A stretch of DNA of 64,000 nucleotides from Bremerella sp. JC817 (GCF_040718835.1 NZ_JBFEFG010000264.1:186001-250000); one strand, 5' to 3'. Positions 29,824 to 39,157 are shown, numbered from the stretch's first letter. The notes: generated by a model from the sequence alone, not told the origin. A program made the numbers and translations.

Positions 29824-31593
29824 TCAACCTGGTTGGTTGGCGGGGATTTTCGCTTCGGTGGGCTTCCAGGCGACCAGTTGCAATTCAACATTGCTGCGGC
29901 CGCGGAAGGTGTTGATGACCGGGTGATAGGCGATATCGAGCGGGCCATCGGTCGCTTCGAGCTCATCGGCCCATTCGCCTCGGCCGAACGCGACTCCGCG
30001 AATCTTGACGCCGTGATGTTCCAGTTGAATCGCCAAGTGACGCTCGCCTCCGCCAATCCTTTTCGGCGGCATCGCCAGCTTGGCGCCACTGGCGCACATC
30101 AGCGGCCTGGGGTTGCCTTGGCCGAAGGGGCCGAGGAGGTCGATCTGTTCAACGATCTGACGAGTAAGCTGCGTGAACGGGGCCTCGGCGTCGATGACCA
30201 GTTCGGCGACGCGGTCGTCGTCGGTGACATTCGATGAAGCGTACTCGCAGAACTCATGGCGAAAGTTTTCGATCTGAGCTTCGTCGATCTGCAGACCGGC
30301 CGCTGCGGCGTGACCACCATGGCCGAGTAATAGATGGTCGCAGGCTTGAAGGGCTTCGTGCAGGTTCAAGCCGTTAGCTGAGCGGCACGAGCCGACGCCT
30401 GGTTTGACGCCTGCTTCGTCGAGAGCAATCATCACGACCGGGCGGTTGTACTTCTCGGCCAGTCGGCCAGCGACGATCCCGATGATGCCGGGGTGCCAGC
30501 CATGGCCAGCCAGGACCAGGGCCGGATCGTTGTCGGGATCGAAGTTCTCTTTGATTTGCTTCGTCGCGGAAAGCTGAACGCTACGTTCGAGGCTCGAACG
30601 ACTGTCGTTCAGTTGATGGAGGTAGTCAGCCAGTGCGGTGGCGCGTTCGTTGGAATCGGTCGTCAGCAGCTCGATGGCTAGTTGGGCCTGACCGAGTCGG
30701 CCGGCTGCGTTCAAGCGTGGAGCGATGGTGAAGCCAATGTCGTCGCTTGCCAGGGCAGGCTTATCCGACAGGCCAGTCACTTTCAGCAAAGCACTAACAC
30801 CGGTCACTGGGAACTCGCGGAGGCAGTTCAGGCCGTGGCGAACCAACAGGCGGTTCTCGTCGGTCAGGGGAACGACGTCGGCGACGGTTCCGATCGCGGC
30901 GAGTCCGACTGCGGACAGCAGGTAGTTCTTGTATCGGTCGGTCACGCGTTTCGAATCGCATGCCAGTTGGCAGAGTGACCAGGCCAGCTTCAGGGCGACA
31001 CCCGCACCGCAGAGGCCGCCGAACGGATACGCCGTGCCAGGCAAGCGAGGGTGAACCAGCACCGAGGCATCCGGGAGCGTCTCGCCCATTTCGTGGTGAT
31101 CGGTCACGATCAGTTCCAGGCCGAGTTCTTTGGCTCGCTTGGCTTCTTCAACGCTGGCGATGCCGCAGTCGACCGTGATCACCATGTCGGTTTCGCGGTT
31201 GGCCAGTTTCTCGAGGGCGTCGGAGTTCAGGCCGTATCCTTCATCGATTCGATGAGGAACGTAGTATGAAACGGCCGCGCCCATCAGCTTCAAGCAGCGG
31301 AACAAGATCGCGGTCGAAGTGATGCCGTCGGCGTCGTAGTCGCCGTAGATCGTGATCTTTTTATTGGCTTGAACGGCGGCATGAATCCGGGCCGAGGCTT
31401 CGCGGACGCCGGGTAGTTCTTCCGGATCGCGGAGTCCCGACAGCTTGGCGTCGAGGAACTCGCGGGCCGATTCGGCATCGCGGATGCCTCGGCAGATCAG
31501 AAGTTGAGCGACGACTGGTGGGACGTTGGCGGTGCGTTCGAGATCGCGAACCACGGCCATGTCGTGCGGCAAAATGCGCCAGGTAGCGTCCAT
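29824..31593 (-). CDS. recJ: Single-stranded-DNA-specific exonuclease RecJ
   Basis: 589 residues, a 5'-3' single-strand DNA exonuclease of recombination and mismatch repair. DHH-family motifs are intact: IYGDYDADGITSTAILFRC, VITVDCG, the DHH motif VTDHHEMGETLPDA, and SAVGLAAIGTVADVVPL. The DHHA1 motif is LLGHGGHAAAAGLQI. A C-terminal OB-like domain follows. Length is normal (E. coli RecJ is near 577). It lies just downstream of a tRNA gene on the same strand is false here: the tRNA is beyond its 3' end, so recJ has its own promoter upstream of 31593. Confidence 0.96.
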   Translation of the reverse strand: MDATWRILPHDMAVVRDLERTANVPPVVAQLLICRGIRDAESAREFLDAKLSGLRDPEELPGVREASARIHAAVQANKKITIYGDYDADGITSTAILFRCLKLMGAAVSYYVPHRIDEGYGLNSDALEKLANRETDMVITVDCGIASVEEAKRAKELGLELIVTDHHEMGETLPDASVLVHPRLPGTAYPFGGLCGAGVALKLAWSLCQLACDSKRVTDRYKNYLLSAVGLAAIGTVADVVPLTDENRLLVRHGLNCLREFPVTGVSALLKVTGLSDKPALASDDIGFTIAPRLNAAGRLGQAQLAIELLTTDSNERATALADYLHQLNDSRSSLERSVQLSATKQIKENFDPDNDPALVLAGHGWHPGIIGIVAGRLAEKYNRPVVMIALDEAGVKPGVGSCRSANGLNLHEALQACDHLLLGHGGHAAAAGLQIDEAQIENFRHEFCEYASSNVTDDDRVAELVIDAEAPFTQLTRQIVEQIDLLGPFGQGNPRPLMCASGAKLAMPPKRIGGGERHLAIQLEHHGVKIRGVAFGRGEWADELEATDGPLDIAYHPVINTFRGRSNVELQLVAWKPTEAKIPANQPG

Positions 31594-31704
31594 GAGTTGG
31601 TACGTCGCTCCATCGTAAAGGGAAGAATCGGCTGAGTCTCAATTATCAGCAGGATCAGCCTGATTTCTACCCCTATGCCGAGAATCGCCGGGCTTCGGCG
31701 CGGC

Positions 31705-32424
31705 TTACTTCGATTTCGCCGGCAACGCCTTGGTGACCGATTCGACGACCGTTTCGCCGAGCAGGTCGTAGGCAGGCTTGGTCCAGTGAAAGCGGTCTCC
31801 GCGAGCCCACTCGCGTTTGTTGACCAGCAAGCCGTAGAAATCGTTGACCGGCACGTTCATTTCCTGCATGACTTCGGCTGCCATGCGATTGTGTTCGACG
31901 ATGATCGGATTGACTTCTGCGTCCAGATCGAGCGGTTTGTCTTTAACGGTCACTGGGGTGCTGTTCGCCCAGATCAGCTTGGCGTTTGGTAGTTTCTCGC
32001 GTAGGACTTCGACGTAGGCCTTGGTGAGTGGTTGGAAGGTCCCTTCGCGGATGCGTCCATCCTGCCAGCCATGCAGGCCCATATTGAAGTGGACGACATC
32101 GTACGGTCCGCTTTCCAGGACTTCAGCCAGCTTCTTGTTGAGGTGTTCGGACTGGTGGTAGGGGTTTACCCAGGCATCGACATACGCTTTGCCCTGCAGG
32201 CCTTCAATGGCCTGTTTCATGTAGCCGTTGAGGATCGAATCGCCGATCAGCAGTACGCGTGGTCGGTCTTGGTCGACGATCTGGGCCTGATCGAGTCGCC
32301 AGCCTTTGCCGTCGGAATGAAGGCGTTTGTCGGTCTCGACCGGAGTTGCGTCCGGTTTGGGTTCGGCCGCGATCAGGCTGGTGGTCGTAAGAAGAAGCAT
32401 TAGCAGGGTATGCGTCGATTTCAT
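31705..32424 (-). CDS. Secreted SGNH/GDSL hydrolase
   Basis: 239 residues. Signal peptide ([20 protein letters not shown]), then an SGNH fold: nucleophile Ser in [12 protein letters not shown], block II/III-like [10 protein letters not shown] with the Asn-Gly pair, and a catalytic His in [15 protein letters not shown]. It probably de-esterifies a carbohydrate or lipid; the substrate is unknown. The ATG at 32424 opens directly into the signal peptide and is chosen over the in-frame ATG at 32466. It is distinct from the SGNH protein at 9467 in size and motif spelling. Confidence 0.85.
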   Translation of the reverse strand: MKSTHTLLMLLLTTTSLIAAEPKPDATPVETDKRLHSDGKGWRLDQAQIVDQDRPRVLLIGDSILNGYMKQAIEGLQGKAYVDAWVNPYHQSEHLNKKLAEVLESGPYDVVHFNMGLHGWQDGRIREGTFQPLTKAYVEVLREKLPNAKLIWANSTPVTVKDKPLDLDAEVNPIIVEHNRMAAEVMQEMNVPVNDFYGLLVNKREWARGDRFHWTKPAYDLLGETVVESVTKALPAKSK

Positions 32425-32526
32425 GGCAGGCTCGAGGGGGCAGGGGGCAGAAGGGGGGATCGCCATGAAACAGCTTGACTGGTTGCCAGGCCGGCGTCAA
32501 TCAACTTTCCGGAGAGCGCATGCAAT

Positions 32527-32551
32527 AAGCCGGGTCTAGAGAGCCCGGCTT
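32527..32551. terminator. Probable hairpin terminator downstream of rpmG
   Basis: AAGCCGGG (32527-32534) and CCCGGCTT (32544-32551) form a perfect 8-bp stem with a 9-base loop, 56 bp beyond the rpmG stop. The T-tract is weak in both directions. Confidence 0.5.
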
Positions 32552-32606
32552 GTGCGAGAGAAGTGATCTCGAAGGTACGCGGCAACCAACTGGTTGCGCG
32601 GAGACC

Positions 32607-32771
32607 TTACTTCTTCTTTTCAACGTGAACCGTGTGCTTTCGCAGCTTCGGCGAGTACTTCTTCAGACGAAGCTTTTCACCACCTGGCTTGCGGCGAAGC
32701 GAGTAGTTGTAGTCGCCCGTTTCTTCACAGACGAGGAACACGGTTTCAGCTTTTTTATTCTTCTTGGCCAT
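32607..32771 (-). CDS. rpmG: 50S ribosomal protein L33
   Basis: A 54-residue basic protein of the large ribosomal subunit. It begins [20 protein letters not shown] and continues with [19 protein letters not shown] and [15 protein letters not shown]. The strand pattern [14 protein letters not shown] and the [15 protein letters not shown] end are characteristic of L33. Only one Cys is left, so this is a zinc-free (C-minus) type rather than the four-Cys form. It is a lone gene here. Confidence 0.93.
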   Translation of the reverse strand: MAKKNKKAETVFLVCEETGDYNYSLRRKPGGEKLRLKKYSPKLRKHTVHVEKKK

Positions 32772-33292
32772 GGCTGGGACCAACTACCTGCATAAGGGCA
32801 AAGGAAGGGTGCATCGAAACCCTAGTTTCTAGCAAATTGGGCCCGGAAATGAAAGGGGCAGGGGGCGTCTTCCGTGGAAAGATAGTAGCGGGCCCCTCAG
32901 CGGAATGGCATTCGCAAAAAAGTACCGGGGAGGTCGAGTACATTCGTCAAGAAAAATCGTTCAATAAGGTGAGACGATTCGCAATAAAACGCTTCTGGCG
33001 GTGCGAATCAGAGGAGAAGGAACCTAGTCAACTCATCCAAAATCAACACCGATAAGGTCTATTTTGCCCTTGCCGGGGGGTGACGAGAGGGAATCCTCGC
33101 CATAAAATACCGTCGGCGACGATTTTCCTTTTCTCGACGCCCCATTCAGTCAAATTGGTACCGATCGAACGTTCGAGGCCCTTTTCTTTCCTCGAGCTCT
33201 TTGATTTTGTTCACCGGGTGAACAGCCAGCTTGACTATGAGTTATTGGTCTCCGCTTCTAGCGTGAAGCGACGAAATCTACGGAGAATAATA
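32772..33292. other. Divergent intergenic region between rpmG and the first toroid gene
   Basis: 521 bp with no supported gene. It contains the palindrome at 33208-33224 and must carry the rpmG and toroid promoters. An in-frame ATG for the toroid gene exists far upstream, but its extension has no signal or domain features. Confidence 0.5.
33208..33224. promoter_or_regulatory. Perfect 8-1-8 palindrome upstream of the first toroid gene
   Basis: TGTTCACC-G-GGTGAACA, about 70 bp upstream of the start codon at 33293. The symmetry and length suit a dimeric helix-turn-helix regulator. No neighbouring regulator gene exists to name one. Confidence 0.5.
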
Positions 33293-34804
33293 ATGGCTCA
33301 GCATAGCGCGGATCATGAATCGCATGAAGAAGAGCATCAGCCACGGCTGGTGAATCGCTTCGTGCTCTTTACGGCAGTCCCCTCCTGGCTGATAAGTCTG
33401 GTGGTGCATCTTGTCTTTTTCATGATCCTCCTCACCATCTTCATGCCGCCCGTCGATCGCGAGAAACGCGTTCTGACGATCAACGATTCGGCCGATGCCG
33501 AAGAGATCGAAGAACTGGTGATGGAAGAGTTCGAGCCGATCGACGAGCAAACGCTCGAGTTCGACGTCCCGCCAGAGCAGCCGGAAGATGCCGTGCTGAG
33601 CGACGAGATTGTCGTGTCGGACTTCCAGGAAGAAATGGCTGCGACCCAAATGGTCGAGCTGAGCGACTTCGCCGACGTCACGATGCCATTCTCGGACATC
33701 ATGAGTGAAGTCTCAGGCGTCGATGGCAACGCGACCGCTGGTCGTGGTCAGGCGACACGAACCCAGATGCTTCGCGAAAACGGCGGTACCGGTGCCAGTG
33801 AAGAAGCGGTTGTCTTCGGTGTGAAGTGGATCGCCGAACATCAACTGCCGGACGGTACATGGAACTTCGATCATCGTCGTGGTGCCAAGAAGCCAGGTAG
33901 CAAAGACTTCGGAACCGCATCCAACTCGCCTCGCGCTGCCACCGCGATGGCTCTGCTGCCATTCTTAGGCTCAGGCATCACCCACAAGGAAGGCAAATAC
34001 AAAAAACAGGTCGAAGCCGGCCTGGGCTCGCTGATCAAGCTGATGGAAGTCCGCGGCGACACGGGCAGCTTCCGCGAAGGGGAAGGCAACATGTACTCGC
34101 ACGGTCTGGCGACCATCGCTCTGTGCGAAGCGTACGCCATGACCCAGGATAAGAACCTGTTGGGGCCTTCGCAGTACGCCATCAATTACATCCAAGCGGT
34201 GCAGGACCCTGTCGGCGGTGGCTGGCGTTACCAGCCTCGTCAGCCTGGCGACACGTCAGTTGTGGGTTGGCAGGTGATGGGCTTGAAGAGTGGTCACATG
34301 GGCTACCTCAGCGTCAATAAGAACACGATCGCCGGCGCGATCAAGTTCCTCGATTCGGTGCAGACCCAGAATGGTGCCGCTTATGGCTACGCAGATCCCG
34401 GCAGCAAGCCATCGATGAATGCGGTTGGTTTGCTGTGCCGGATGTACACCGGCTGGAAGAAAGAGAATCCGGCACTGCAGCAAGGCGTTGCTAACCTGGC
34501 GAAGGCTGGTCCGAGCCTCGGTAACCGTTCGGACATGTACTACAACTACTACGCCACCCAGGTGATGCGTCAGTATGGTGGTGCCCAATGGGATGGCTGG
34601 AACACGAAGATGCGTGATTTCCTGGTCAAGAATCAGGTGCCTCAGGATCAAGCCGAAGCTGGAAGTTGGCACTTCGATGGCCCGCACACCGAACGTGGTG
34701 GTCGTCTCTACAACACCTCGTTGAGCGTGTTGACCCTGGAGGTTTACTACCGCCACTTGCCGATCTACAAGGCGAATGCTTCGGAAGAAGATTTCCCACT
34801 GTAG
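33293..34804 (+). CDS. Membrane-anchored squalene-cyclase-like alpha-toroid protein, copy 1
   Basis: 503 residues. One helix at about 30-51 (SWLISLVVHLVFFMILLTIF) with a short cytoplasmic N terminus looks like a TonB/TolA-style anchor. An acidic linker (about 55-150, rich in Glu/Asp/Pro) follows, then an alpha/alpha-toroid domain (about 165-490) with prenyltransferase/squalene-oxidase repeats, including the QW-like motif QLPDGTW. Where hopene cyclases carry DxDDT, this protein has QPGDTSVVGWQ, so the catalytic acid is missing. Start at ATG 33293 has CGGAG about 8 bases upstream. A close paralogue lies 140 bp downstream. Role unknown: perhaps a binding or protease-like scaffold rather than a terpene cyclase. 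Confidence 0.85.
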   Translation: MAQHSADHESHEEEHQPRLVNRFVLFTAVPSWLISLVVHLVFFMILLTIFMPPVDREKRVLTINDSADAEEIEELVMEEFEPIDEQTLEFDVPPEQPEDAVLSDEIVVSDFQEEMAATQMVELSDFADVTMPFSDIMSEVSGVDGNATAGRGQATRTQMLRENGGTGASEEAVVFGVKWIAEHQLPDGTWNFDHRRGAKKPGSKDFGTASNSPRAATAMALLPFLGSGITHKEGKYKKQVEAGLGSLIKLMEVRGDTGSFREGEGNMYSHGLATIALCEAYAMTQDKNLLGPSQYAINYIQAVQDPVGGGWRYQPRQPGDTSVVGWQVMGLKSGHMGYLSVNKNTIAGAIKFLDSVQTQNGAAYGYADPGSKPSMNAVGLLCRMYTGWKKENPALQQGVANLAKAGPSLGNRSDMYYNYYATQVMRQYGGAQWDGWNTKMRDFLVKNQVPQDQAEAGSWHFDGPHTERGGRLYNTSLSVLTLEVYYRHLPIYKANASEEDFPL

Positions 34805-34834
34805 TCGTTAGAATCATCGCAGCTCATGTAATCG

Positions 34835-34872
34835 AACCTCGCGGCTAAGTCCAGTTAGCTGCGAGGTTTTTT
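34835..34872 (+). terminator. Intrinsic terminator after the first toroid gene
   Basis: A 14-bp stem with one G-T pair (34835-34848 with 34855-34868), a 6-base loop and a run of six Ts. It separates the two toroid genes into different transcripts, at least in part. Confidence 0.85.
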
Positions 34873-34944
34873 GCTGCGCTTTCGGCAAAGGAATACGACC
34901 TAGAGTTTTCGGTTCTGATCGATTGCCTAAAGGATCGTAGTAGC

Positions 34945-36474
34945 TTGCAAGCCAATACGACGACTGCCAGTGGAGATACGACGTCTCACGAGACGGCGTC
35001 CACTGCTGCGCCGATTCGGTTCCGCTTTCGCAAGCTTGTCTTGATGACGATGGACCACATCAAAGGCGGGATCAGTTTCTTCACGAGTGCCGCGATCCAC
35101 TTCGTCTTGTTGATCGTGCTGGCCCTGTGGGTCGTTCCAGCCGGACCGGATGGCAATGCGAATACGATCACTCTGCTTCCTTACGAACAAGAACCGGCCG
35201 ATCTGTCGATTCAGCAGACCATGACGCCGATCGAAATCAGTCAGGCCCAAGACGCGATCGAGCAAGAGGTTCAAGCCGACTCGGCCGCGATCGGAGAACT
35301 GGCCAAGTTAATCGAGCCGATGCCCAGCCAGTCGGCGACTAGTGCCCAGGCCGCAACGTTGCAACTGACCAGCGAACTACAAAAAAACCTGCCGTGGAAC
35401 CAGGCAGTGCCGGCTCGTAACGGTGGCGGATTTCAAGGCCGCAGTGGCGATCTGCAGAAGCAATTGCTGGCCGCTCGTGGTGGTTCGCCGGCAACGGAAG
35501 ATGCGGTCGAGCGAGCGCTGCGCTGGATTGCGGCACATCAGCTTCCGGACGGATCTTGGAGCTTCAATCACCATGAAGTCGAAGTCGGGAAGCTCAGTCC
35601 GAACCCGGGCGAATCGCTCACCAAGACCGGGGCCACTGGGCTCGCCTTGTTGCCGTTCCTGGGGAAGGGCTATACCCACATGAACGAGAACCCCTATCGA
35701 GATCATATCGAACGGGGGCTCTATTACTTGAAGGCGAATCAGATCGTCGGGCCGAATGGTGGTGACCTGCAAGATGGTTCGATGTACGGGCATGGTCTGG
35801 CGACGCTCGCTTTGTGCGAAGCGTATGCGATGACCGAAGATCCTTCGCTGCTGCCTGATGCCTCGCAGGCAATTCGCTTCATCGAGTATGCCCAGCATAA
35901 TCAAGGTGGCTGGCGATATATTCCCAAGCAGCCCGGCGATATCAGCGTGTTCGGCTGGCAATTGATGGCCCTGAAGAGCGGTCTGCTCGGCGGTATCAAA
36001 GTCGATAGCTCGACGATCGGTATGGCGGAGTTCTGGCTAGATAGTGTCCAGTTGGCGGACGGGGCATATTACGGATATCAGGCACCTGGCAAGTTGCCAT
36101 CGACCACGTCGATCGGCCTGTTGAGCCGAATGTATCTAGGGTGGTCGAAGGACGACCCGCGGATGCATAAGGGGGTCGACTTCCTGTCGGATGAAGGGCC
36201 GTCGAAGCTCGACATGTACTACAACTATTACGCGACCAATGTGCTTTGCCACTATGGCGGACCGCAGTGGGAAGGCTGGAACGACGAGCTCAAGGCGTAT
36301 CTGATCAAGACGCAATCGAGGAAGGGCTTCACGACTGGAAGCTGGTACTTCGAGGAAAAGCATTCCAAGGTGGGTGGGCGGTTGTATGTGACTTGCCTGG
36401 CGGCGATGATCCTGGAGGTCTATTACCGCCACATGCCTTTGTACTCGGAAAAGTCGCTTGACTTCACTTTCTAA
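34945..36474 (+). CDS. Membrane-anchored squalene-cyclase-like alpha-toroid protein, copy 2
   Basis: 509 residues, same layout as the protein at 33293: N-terminal helix at about 47-66 (SAAIHFVLLIVLALWVVPAG), a linker rich in Gln/Glu/Ala (about 70-160), then the toroid (about 180-495) with QLPDGSWSFNHH, MYGHGLATLALCEAYAMTED and GGWRYIPKQPGD. The DxDDT position reads QPGDISVFGWQ, again without the cyclase acids. The start is TTG at 34945 with AAGGA upstream; no in-frame ATG precedes the helix. Tandem duplication followed by divergence of the linkers is the simplest origin. Confidence 0.82.
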   Translation: MQANTTTASGDTTSHETASTAAPIRFRFRKLVLMTMDHIKGGISFFTSAAIHFVLLIVLALWVVPAGPDGNANTITLLPYEQEPADLSIQQTMTPIEISQAQDAIEQEVQADSAAIGELAKLIEPMPSQSATSAQAATLQLTSELQKNLPWNQAVPARNGGGFQGRSGDLQKQLLAARGGSPATEDAVERALRWIAAHQLPDGSWSFNHHEVEVGKLSPNPGESLTKTGATGLALLPFLGKGYTHMNENPYRDHIERGLYYLKANQIVGPNGGDLQDGSMYGHGLATLALCEAYAMTEDPSLLPDASQAIRFIEYAQHNQGGWRYIPKQPGDISVFGWQLMALKSGLLGGIKVDSSTIGMAEFWLDSVQLADGAYYGYQAPGKLPSTTSIGLLSRMYLGWSKDDPRMHKGVDFLSDEGPSKLDMYYNYYATNVLCHYGGPQWEGWNDELKAYLIKTQSRKGFTTGSWYFEEKHSKVGGRLYVTCLAAMILEVYYRHMPLYSEKSLDFTF

Positions 36475-37231
36475 CGATCCGTCCTCGTTTTGGTACTCTG
36501 CCATTCTGCCGGTGATTGATTTGCAGTTTGGTTGCGCAGTCCGAGGTTTCGCCGGGCGTCGCAACGAGTATATGCCGGTCATGTCGCCGCACTTCCATGG
36601 CTCGCGGCCTGGCACGGTCGCCCACATGTACAAGCAGAAGTTTGGCTTCAAAGACTGCTACGTGGCGGACTTGAATGCGATCGCTGACACGCATCTCGAC
36701 GCATCCTCGATTGAGGCGATCGCGGTTCATGGCTTGAATGTCTGGCTCGACTCTGGAGTTGGCTCAGTCGAGACCTATCGCGAACATCAAAGCCTCTTAC
36801 GAGATCTATCTCCCTATCGCTGGATTGTCGCGCTCGAGTCTCTGGAAAGTTGGGCTGCGCTCGAGCAGTTGCTCGCAGCGATCGGACCAGATCGATTCGT
36901 CTTTAGTCTTGACTTGATGGCTGGATCGCCGCTTTGCGAGGAAGATGAATTCCGTGGAATGAGTGCCGAGCAGATCGCCGATCAGGCCATTCAGCTAGGA
37001 GTGAAGTCGGTGATTGTCTTGGATCTGGCTTCGGTTGGAGTTGGGAAGGGGAGTCGGACTGAGCCTTTGATTGCGAATCTTGTGGCTCGCCATCCTGATG
37101 TGATGTGGATCGGCGGAGGCGGGGCTCGCAGGCTGAAAGATGTCGAGCCGTTGTATACCGCCGGGGCCAAGCGAGTTTTGGTGGCTTCGGCATTGCTCGA
37201 CGGTCGAATCACTCCTCAATTCGTGGACTGA
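36458..37231 (+). CDS. HisA/HisF-like TIM-barrel protein
   Basis: 257 residues. It opens with AILPVIDLQFGCAVRGFAG, matching the first strand of HisA (IPAIDLxxGxxVR) with its catalytic-type Asp, and ends with IGGGGARRLKDVEPL, like the phosphate-binding GGI/V-x-x loop. The middle is unlike HisA: the GDY/SDDPVEQA region is replaced by MSPHFHGSRPGTVAHMY. So it is a homologue with another substrate rather than the histidine enzyme. A place in a methanopterin- or methanofuran-type cofactor pathway, known in planctomycetes, is only a guess. Starts at TTG 36458, overlapping the toroid gene by 17 bases; no later start keeps the first strand. Confidence 0.75.
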   Translation: MTSLSNDPSSFWYSAILPVIDLQFGCAVRGFAGRRNEYMPVMSPHFHGSRPGTVAHMYKQKFGFKDCYVADLNAIADTHLDASSIEAIAVHGLNVWLDSGVGSVETYREHQSLLRDLSPYRWIVALESLESWAALEQLLAAIGPDRFVFSLDLMAGSPLCEEDEFRGMSAEQIADQAIQLGVKSVIVLDLASVGVGKGSRTEPLIANLVARHPDVMWIGGGGARRLKDVEPLYTAGAKRVLVASALLDGRITPQFVD

Positions 37232-37340
37232 CCGATTATTTTTGCGAGCGACGCAAAAAATTTACTGCCGCGAGCTGGGGGCAAGCTGGGTAAATCAGAG
37301 CTGGTGAGAGACCTTAAGCAACGGCTGTGTTGCGTTAAAT

Positions 37341-37401
37341 CTCATCTCGGCGATAGTTGTTAGCTGGTCCGTTCCCCTTAGGACGGTGCAATGGAGATGA
37401 G
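37341..37401 (+). other. Nested stem-loop structure
   Basis: An outer stem CTCATCTC (37341-37348) with GAGATGAG (37394-37401) encloses an inner hairpin: CCG-T-TCC (37369-37375) pairs with GGACGG (37381-37386) round a 5-base loop, with one bulged T. It could be part of a small RNA or a long 5' leader. No known riboswitch class is recognised. Confidence 0.3.
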
Positions 37402-37730
37402 TTTTCCGCAATTTGCCGGTTGTGATTGATTGGCAAGCTGCAGTTGATCGATCCTAGATGGGGGAGTTCCCGCACGCTGTTTTAAGTGGCGGAATCTCCC
37501 CTTGCTGAGTCAACTGAAGCCATTATGATTTGTGGAGTCGAGCTGGTTACCCCACCATGCACTGATTGTTCTGGAAAGATTGACCCGGGCAGGCACGCCG
37601 CATCGACGTTGGCACGCCTCGCTCATCGGTTGCTACTATCTTTCACTCGGAAACAAACGCAGAGCACGCACCCAGTTTCTCCGAGATTTTTCCCAAAGAG
37701 AATATGCATCGGGGGACATTCGACTTTGAC

Positions 37731-37750
37731 ATTGTGATAGTTTTCACAAT
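37731..37750. promoter_or_regulatory. CRP-type operator upstream of nqrA
   Basis: ATTGTGA-TAGTTT-TCACAAT, a perfect 7-6-7 inverted repeat containing the exact CRP consensus core TGTGA-N6-TCACA. It starts on the last base of a TTGACA box (37726-37731) and its 3' end is 55 bp before the nqrA start. A Crp/Fnr-family protein probably binds here. Overlap with the -35 box and spacer suggests repression, though activation of a more downstream promoter is possible. Confidence 0.7.
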
Positions 37751-37805
37751 GCCCTCCTTGCAAGTGTGTTGAACCATAGCCTCCCAAGCGGGAGTGAGGC
37801 CCAAG

Positions 37806-39155
37806 ATGCCACGCCGGATCACGATTAGCAAAGGCTTGGATCTGCCGATTGCAGGCAAGCCGAAACAGTCGGTGGAAGAGATCGCGGACGTCCGAAAGGT
37901 TGCCCTTTTAGGTCGCGATTACATCGGTATGAAGCCGACCATGTTGGTCACCGAAGGGGATAAGGTCAAACTTGGCCAACCCCTATTCGAAGACAAAAAG
38001 ACTCCCGGCGTACTCTACACGTCGCCAGTCGCCGGCAAAGTGGTTGAAGTCAACCGCGGCGCCAAACGTAAATTCATCTCAGTCGTGGTCGAGGCCGAAG
38101 GAGACGACAAGATCGCCTTCGCTTCGTACACCGACAAGCATCTGTCGCAGCTGGAACGCTCCAAGGTTGAAGAAAACCTGGTTCAGTCCGGTCTTTGGAC
38201 AGCGTTTCGTACGCGTCCTTACGGCAAGATCCCAGGCCTGGGAACTTCGCCGCGATCGATCTTTGTCACCGCGATCGATACCAATCCCCTGGCTGCCGAT
38301 CCGGCACCGATTATTAAGGGGAACGAAATCGAGTTCAGTGCGGGTCTGGAAGTGCTTAGCACCCTGACCGAAGGCAAAGTGTTCGTCAGCCAGGCTCCTG
38401 GTGCGGCACTGCCAGGTTCGGAACTCGAATTCGTCGAAGCTGCTGAATTCTCGGGTAAGCACCCAGCAGGGCTGCCGGGCACCCACATCCACTTCCTCGA
38501 TCCAGCGGGTCCAGGGCGTGTGGTCTGGTACATCGGTTACCAGGATGTGATCGCCATTGGCCACCTGTTCCGTACCGGCGAACTTGATACGCGCCGCGTC
38601 ATCTCTTTGGCTGGTCCAGGCGTTGAAAACCCACGCTTGGTGAAGGCTCCTATCGGTGCGAGCATCGAAGAGCTGACCAAGACCGGCATGAAGGAAGGCA
38701 CCATGCGGAAGATTTCCGGATCGGTGCTGTGTGGTTATCAGGCCGAAGGGGCGGAAGCTTACCTCGGTCGTTTCCATACGCAGGTTTCGGTTCTGGAAGA
38801 AGGCCTGCAGCGAGAGCTGATGGGCTGGTTGGCTCCTGGCTTCAAGAAGTTCTCGGTGAAGTCGGTGTTCGCATCGTTCCTTTCGCCAGGCGAGCTTGAT
38901 ATGACCACCACCGCCAACGGTAGCCACCGTGCGATCGTGCCGATCGAGACCTACGAATCGATCATGCCGCTGGACATCGAACCGACGGCACTTCTGAAGT
39001 CGCTTATTGTTGAAGATACCGATTCCGCTCAGGCCCTCGGCTGCTTGGAATTGGAAGAAGAAGACATCGCCCTCTGTACGTTTGTGGACATTGGGAAACA
39101 CGATTTCGGTACCATTCTGCGGAAGAACCTGAACCGCATTGAAGCCGAAGGATAG
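37806..39155 (+). CDS. nqrA: Na+-translocating NADH:quinone reductase subunit A
   Basis: 449 residues, the peripheral cytoplasmic subunit of the sodium-pumping NADH dehydrogenase. It opens with [19 protein letters not shown], the conserved NqrA start, and has the Rnf/Nqr barrel-sandwich region [37 protein letters not shown] and [11 protein letters not shown] are family motifs. Length is standard (446-450). The ATG at 37806 is preferred over the GTG at 37794, as GAGG lies 8 bases upstream of it and family members start near the beta strand. First of eight tightly spaced genes. Confidence 0.97.
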   Translation: MPRRITISKGLDLPIAGKPKQSVEEIADVRKVALLGRDYIGMKPTMLVTEGDKVKLGQPLFEDKKTPGVLYTSPVAGKVVEVNRGAKRKFISVVVEAEGDDKIAFASYTDKHLSQLERSKVEENLVQSGLWTAFRTRPYGKIPGLGTSPRSIFVTAIDTNPLAADPAPIIKGNEIEFSAGLEVLSTLTEGKVFVSQAPGAALPGSELEFVEAAEFSGKHPAGLPGTHIHFLDPAGPGRVVWYIGYQDVIAIGHLFRTGELDTRRVISLAGPGVENPRLVKAPIGASIEELTKTGMKEGTMRKISGSVLCGYQAEGAEAYLGRFHTQVSVLEEGLQRELMGWLAPGFKKFSVKSVFASFLSPGELDMTTTANGSHRAIVPIETYESIMPLDIEPTALLKSLIVEDTDSAQALGCLELEEEDIALCTFVDIGKHDFGTILRKNLNRIEAEG

Positions 39156-39157
39156 CC

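Larger units (their letters stand above)
37232..37805. other. Leader and promoter region of the nqr operon
   Basis: 574 bp without a supported gene. It holds an extended hairpin structure at 37341-37401 and a CRP-type operator at 37731-37750. Two short open frames (37486-37737 and 37532-37729) have no family features. Confidence 0.55.

Noticed and set aside
37486..37737. Short overlapping frames before nqrA
   Set aside because: No homology features, and they run into the operator region.
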